Source of the DNA: Prostheceraeus crozeri
Lineage: Eukaryota > Platyhelminthes > Polycladida > Euryleptidae
Length of the DNA: 64,000 bases
Assembly: GCA_907163375.1 (NCBI GenBank)
Contig: CAJQUW010000558.1
Location: forward strand, 466,238-530,237
Direction: 5' to 3'
Positions 63,050-64,000 of this stretch are shown piece after piece. A program made the position numbers and the translations under genes. The notes beneath the pieces are model-generated. The model did not search any database and was not told the origin of the DNA. It saw only the letters and a list, made by a program, of their open reading frames with translations. Positions within the stretch are counted from its first letter, which is position 1, and each line of letters opens with the position of its first letter.

Positions 63050-63368
63050 TTTTAAAGAAATATTTTGAATAAATATTTTGAATAAATATTTTGAATACAA
63101 TCTTCTGGTATATTGAGACTACGTGATATTTTGAGACAACTTAAATTTTCGTCTGCCTAAATTTTCAAAATTCTTAGACCACGTGATATTTTGAGACAAC
63201 TTAAATTTTCGCCCTTCGGCCACGTGAAATTTGAAATCGACCTAAATTTTTGAAATTTTGATTTTTTTGAAAATTTTGAAAACCCCCGCAAAAGTGTGAC
63301 ATCCGGCGCAAGCGAAGCGAAGCAAAGCGAAGCGAAGCGTCGCGCCGGATGTCACACTATATACTACT
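62876..63368 (-). repeat. Polinton B terminal inverted repeat (membrane-gene side)
   Basis: About 493 bp, complement of 44275-44771. It contains the terminal hairpin (63294-63357) and the start of the membrane-segment gene. Confidence 0.93.
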
Positions 63369-63374
63369 CGGACC

Positions 63375-64000
63375 CATTCCTCCCAACACATCCTTGACCC
63401 TCTCCCTCACACTTCCTGCCAGAGGGGGGGCTGAGTCAGCCCGATGACTCAGCATTTCACATTTTGTCCTTGCGTCCGGGATGTGCTTACTACTTTCATT
63501 ACTATTGATATTGATCATATTGATTTTGTGTTACCGATGTTTCCTAATAATTCGTCATAATCGCTTTCGAATTTCAAAAGTAAGGCAAAAAGCCTATGAC
63601 TCGTCACTCCGCCTGTAGTAATATCTTATAGCCCCTGAGTCGGCAAGGGAAAACCAGCGTGCGTGGCGAGAACGATAGTGTCTATATCGACAAATCAAAT
63701 AGACCAATATACGAACAATTCTGCAATCCACTATCAGTGGTACAGATAAACAACTAAGCAATATACATCATTCTTCTACATCTCCCCTTTTAACAAACAT
63801 TGTCATTTCACAGTAGGCGTATACAGTCATCGGTGTGTGTGAACAGTTCGGATCACATGATGATACATTAAACTGCAAATCAATTCAAGGCATGCAATTC
63901 AGAGGAAGCACTAATCACTATTAAAGATGTAACGATTAGGCGGAATAACTGGTCGACCTGATCGTGTCACGTAACAGTTCGTCTGAGGCGAATAGTCATC
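63375..64000. other. Unannotated right flank
   Basis: No gene recognised. A G-run (AGAGGGGGGG, about 63421) resembles the G-tract endings of the repeats left of Polinton B, so Polinton B may have inserted into one copy of that repeat family. Confidence 0.5.

Larger units (their letters stand above)
44275..63368 (-). mobile_element. Polinton/Maverick copy B (fossil, broken, with mariner inside)
   Basis: The element is 19,094 bp including a 1,738-bp mariner, so about 17.35 kb by itself. It starts AGTAGTATATAG and ends with the complement; the flanking duplication is CGGACC (44269-44274 and 63369-63374). It is oriented opposite to copy A, so the integrase-side ends of the two face each other. 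Gene order is the same. Proteins are about 97% identical to copy A by eye. It is broken, with about five breaks plus the mariner insertion; several genes are still open. Confidence 0.95.

Overview
This window looks like repeat-rich nuclear DNA of an invertebrate animal. I recognise no host gene with confidence. The evidence for an animal is the repeat content: an APE-type LINE whose open reading frame carries a PHD-like zinc finger, hAT, pogo/Tigger and mariner DNA transposons, and two copies of one Polinton (Maverick) family. The phylum cannot be fixed from the sequence alone.

Layout from left to right. 0.7-4.2 kb is a decayed LINE (endonuclease, reverse transcriptase, PHD-like finger, C-terminal region). 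4.80-6.94 kb is an internally deleted hAT element with a perfect 8-bp target duplication. 8.3-9.7 kb is a much older LINE remnant. 11.0-13.6 kb is a composite palindromic repeat. 15.44-17.12 kb is a pogo/Tigger-like element with a TA duplication. 17.255-34.738 kb is Polinton copy A, nearly whole. 34.7-35.4 kb holds an inverted copy of A's own insertion site without the element. 35.4-44.3 kb is non-coding, with several satellite and tandem arrays. 44.275-63.368 kb is Polinton copy B in the opposite orientation, broken and carrying a mariner element inside its DNA polymerase region. The last 0.6 kb is featureless.

The two Polintons share one gene set: a membrane-segment protein, an unknown 275-295 aa protein, a penton-like minor capsid protein, an FtsK/HerA-like packaging ATPase, a small unknown, a protein-primed family B DNA polymerase, a convergent 431-aa unknown, a coiled-coil protein with a phage-tail-fibre-like head, an adenovirus VI-like protein, the double jelly-roll major capsid protein, a pX-like hydrophobic protein, a fused phospholipase A2-integrase, an adenain-like protease and an unknown 196-aa protein. 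Replication (polymerase), integration (integrase), packaging (ATPase) and particle building (capsid proteins plus protease) are therefore all represented. Both copies are treated as fossils. Copy A has 6-bp target duplications and terminal arms differing at only about two sites by eye, so it is recent. Copy B is about 97% identical at protein level and looks older or more damaged.

The most unusual signals are the PLA2-integrase fusion present in both copies; GC-rich mini-palindromes scattered through genes and spacers of an otherwise very AT-rich element, some differing in copy number between A and B; a perfect 16-bp-stem hairpin at every terminus; a short second copy of the membrane-protein gene kept open in one terminal repeat; and a tail-fibre-like coiled-coil protein.
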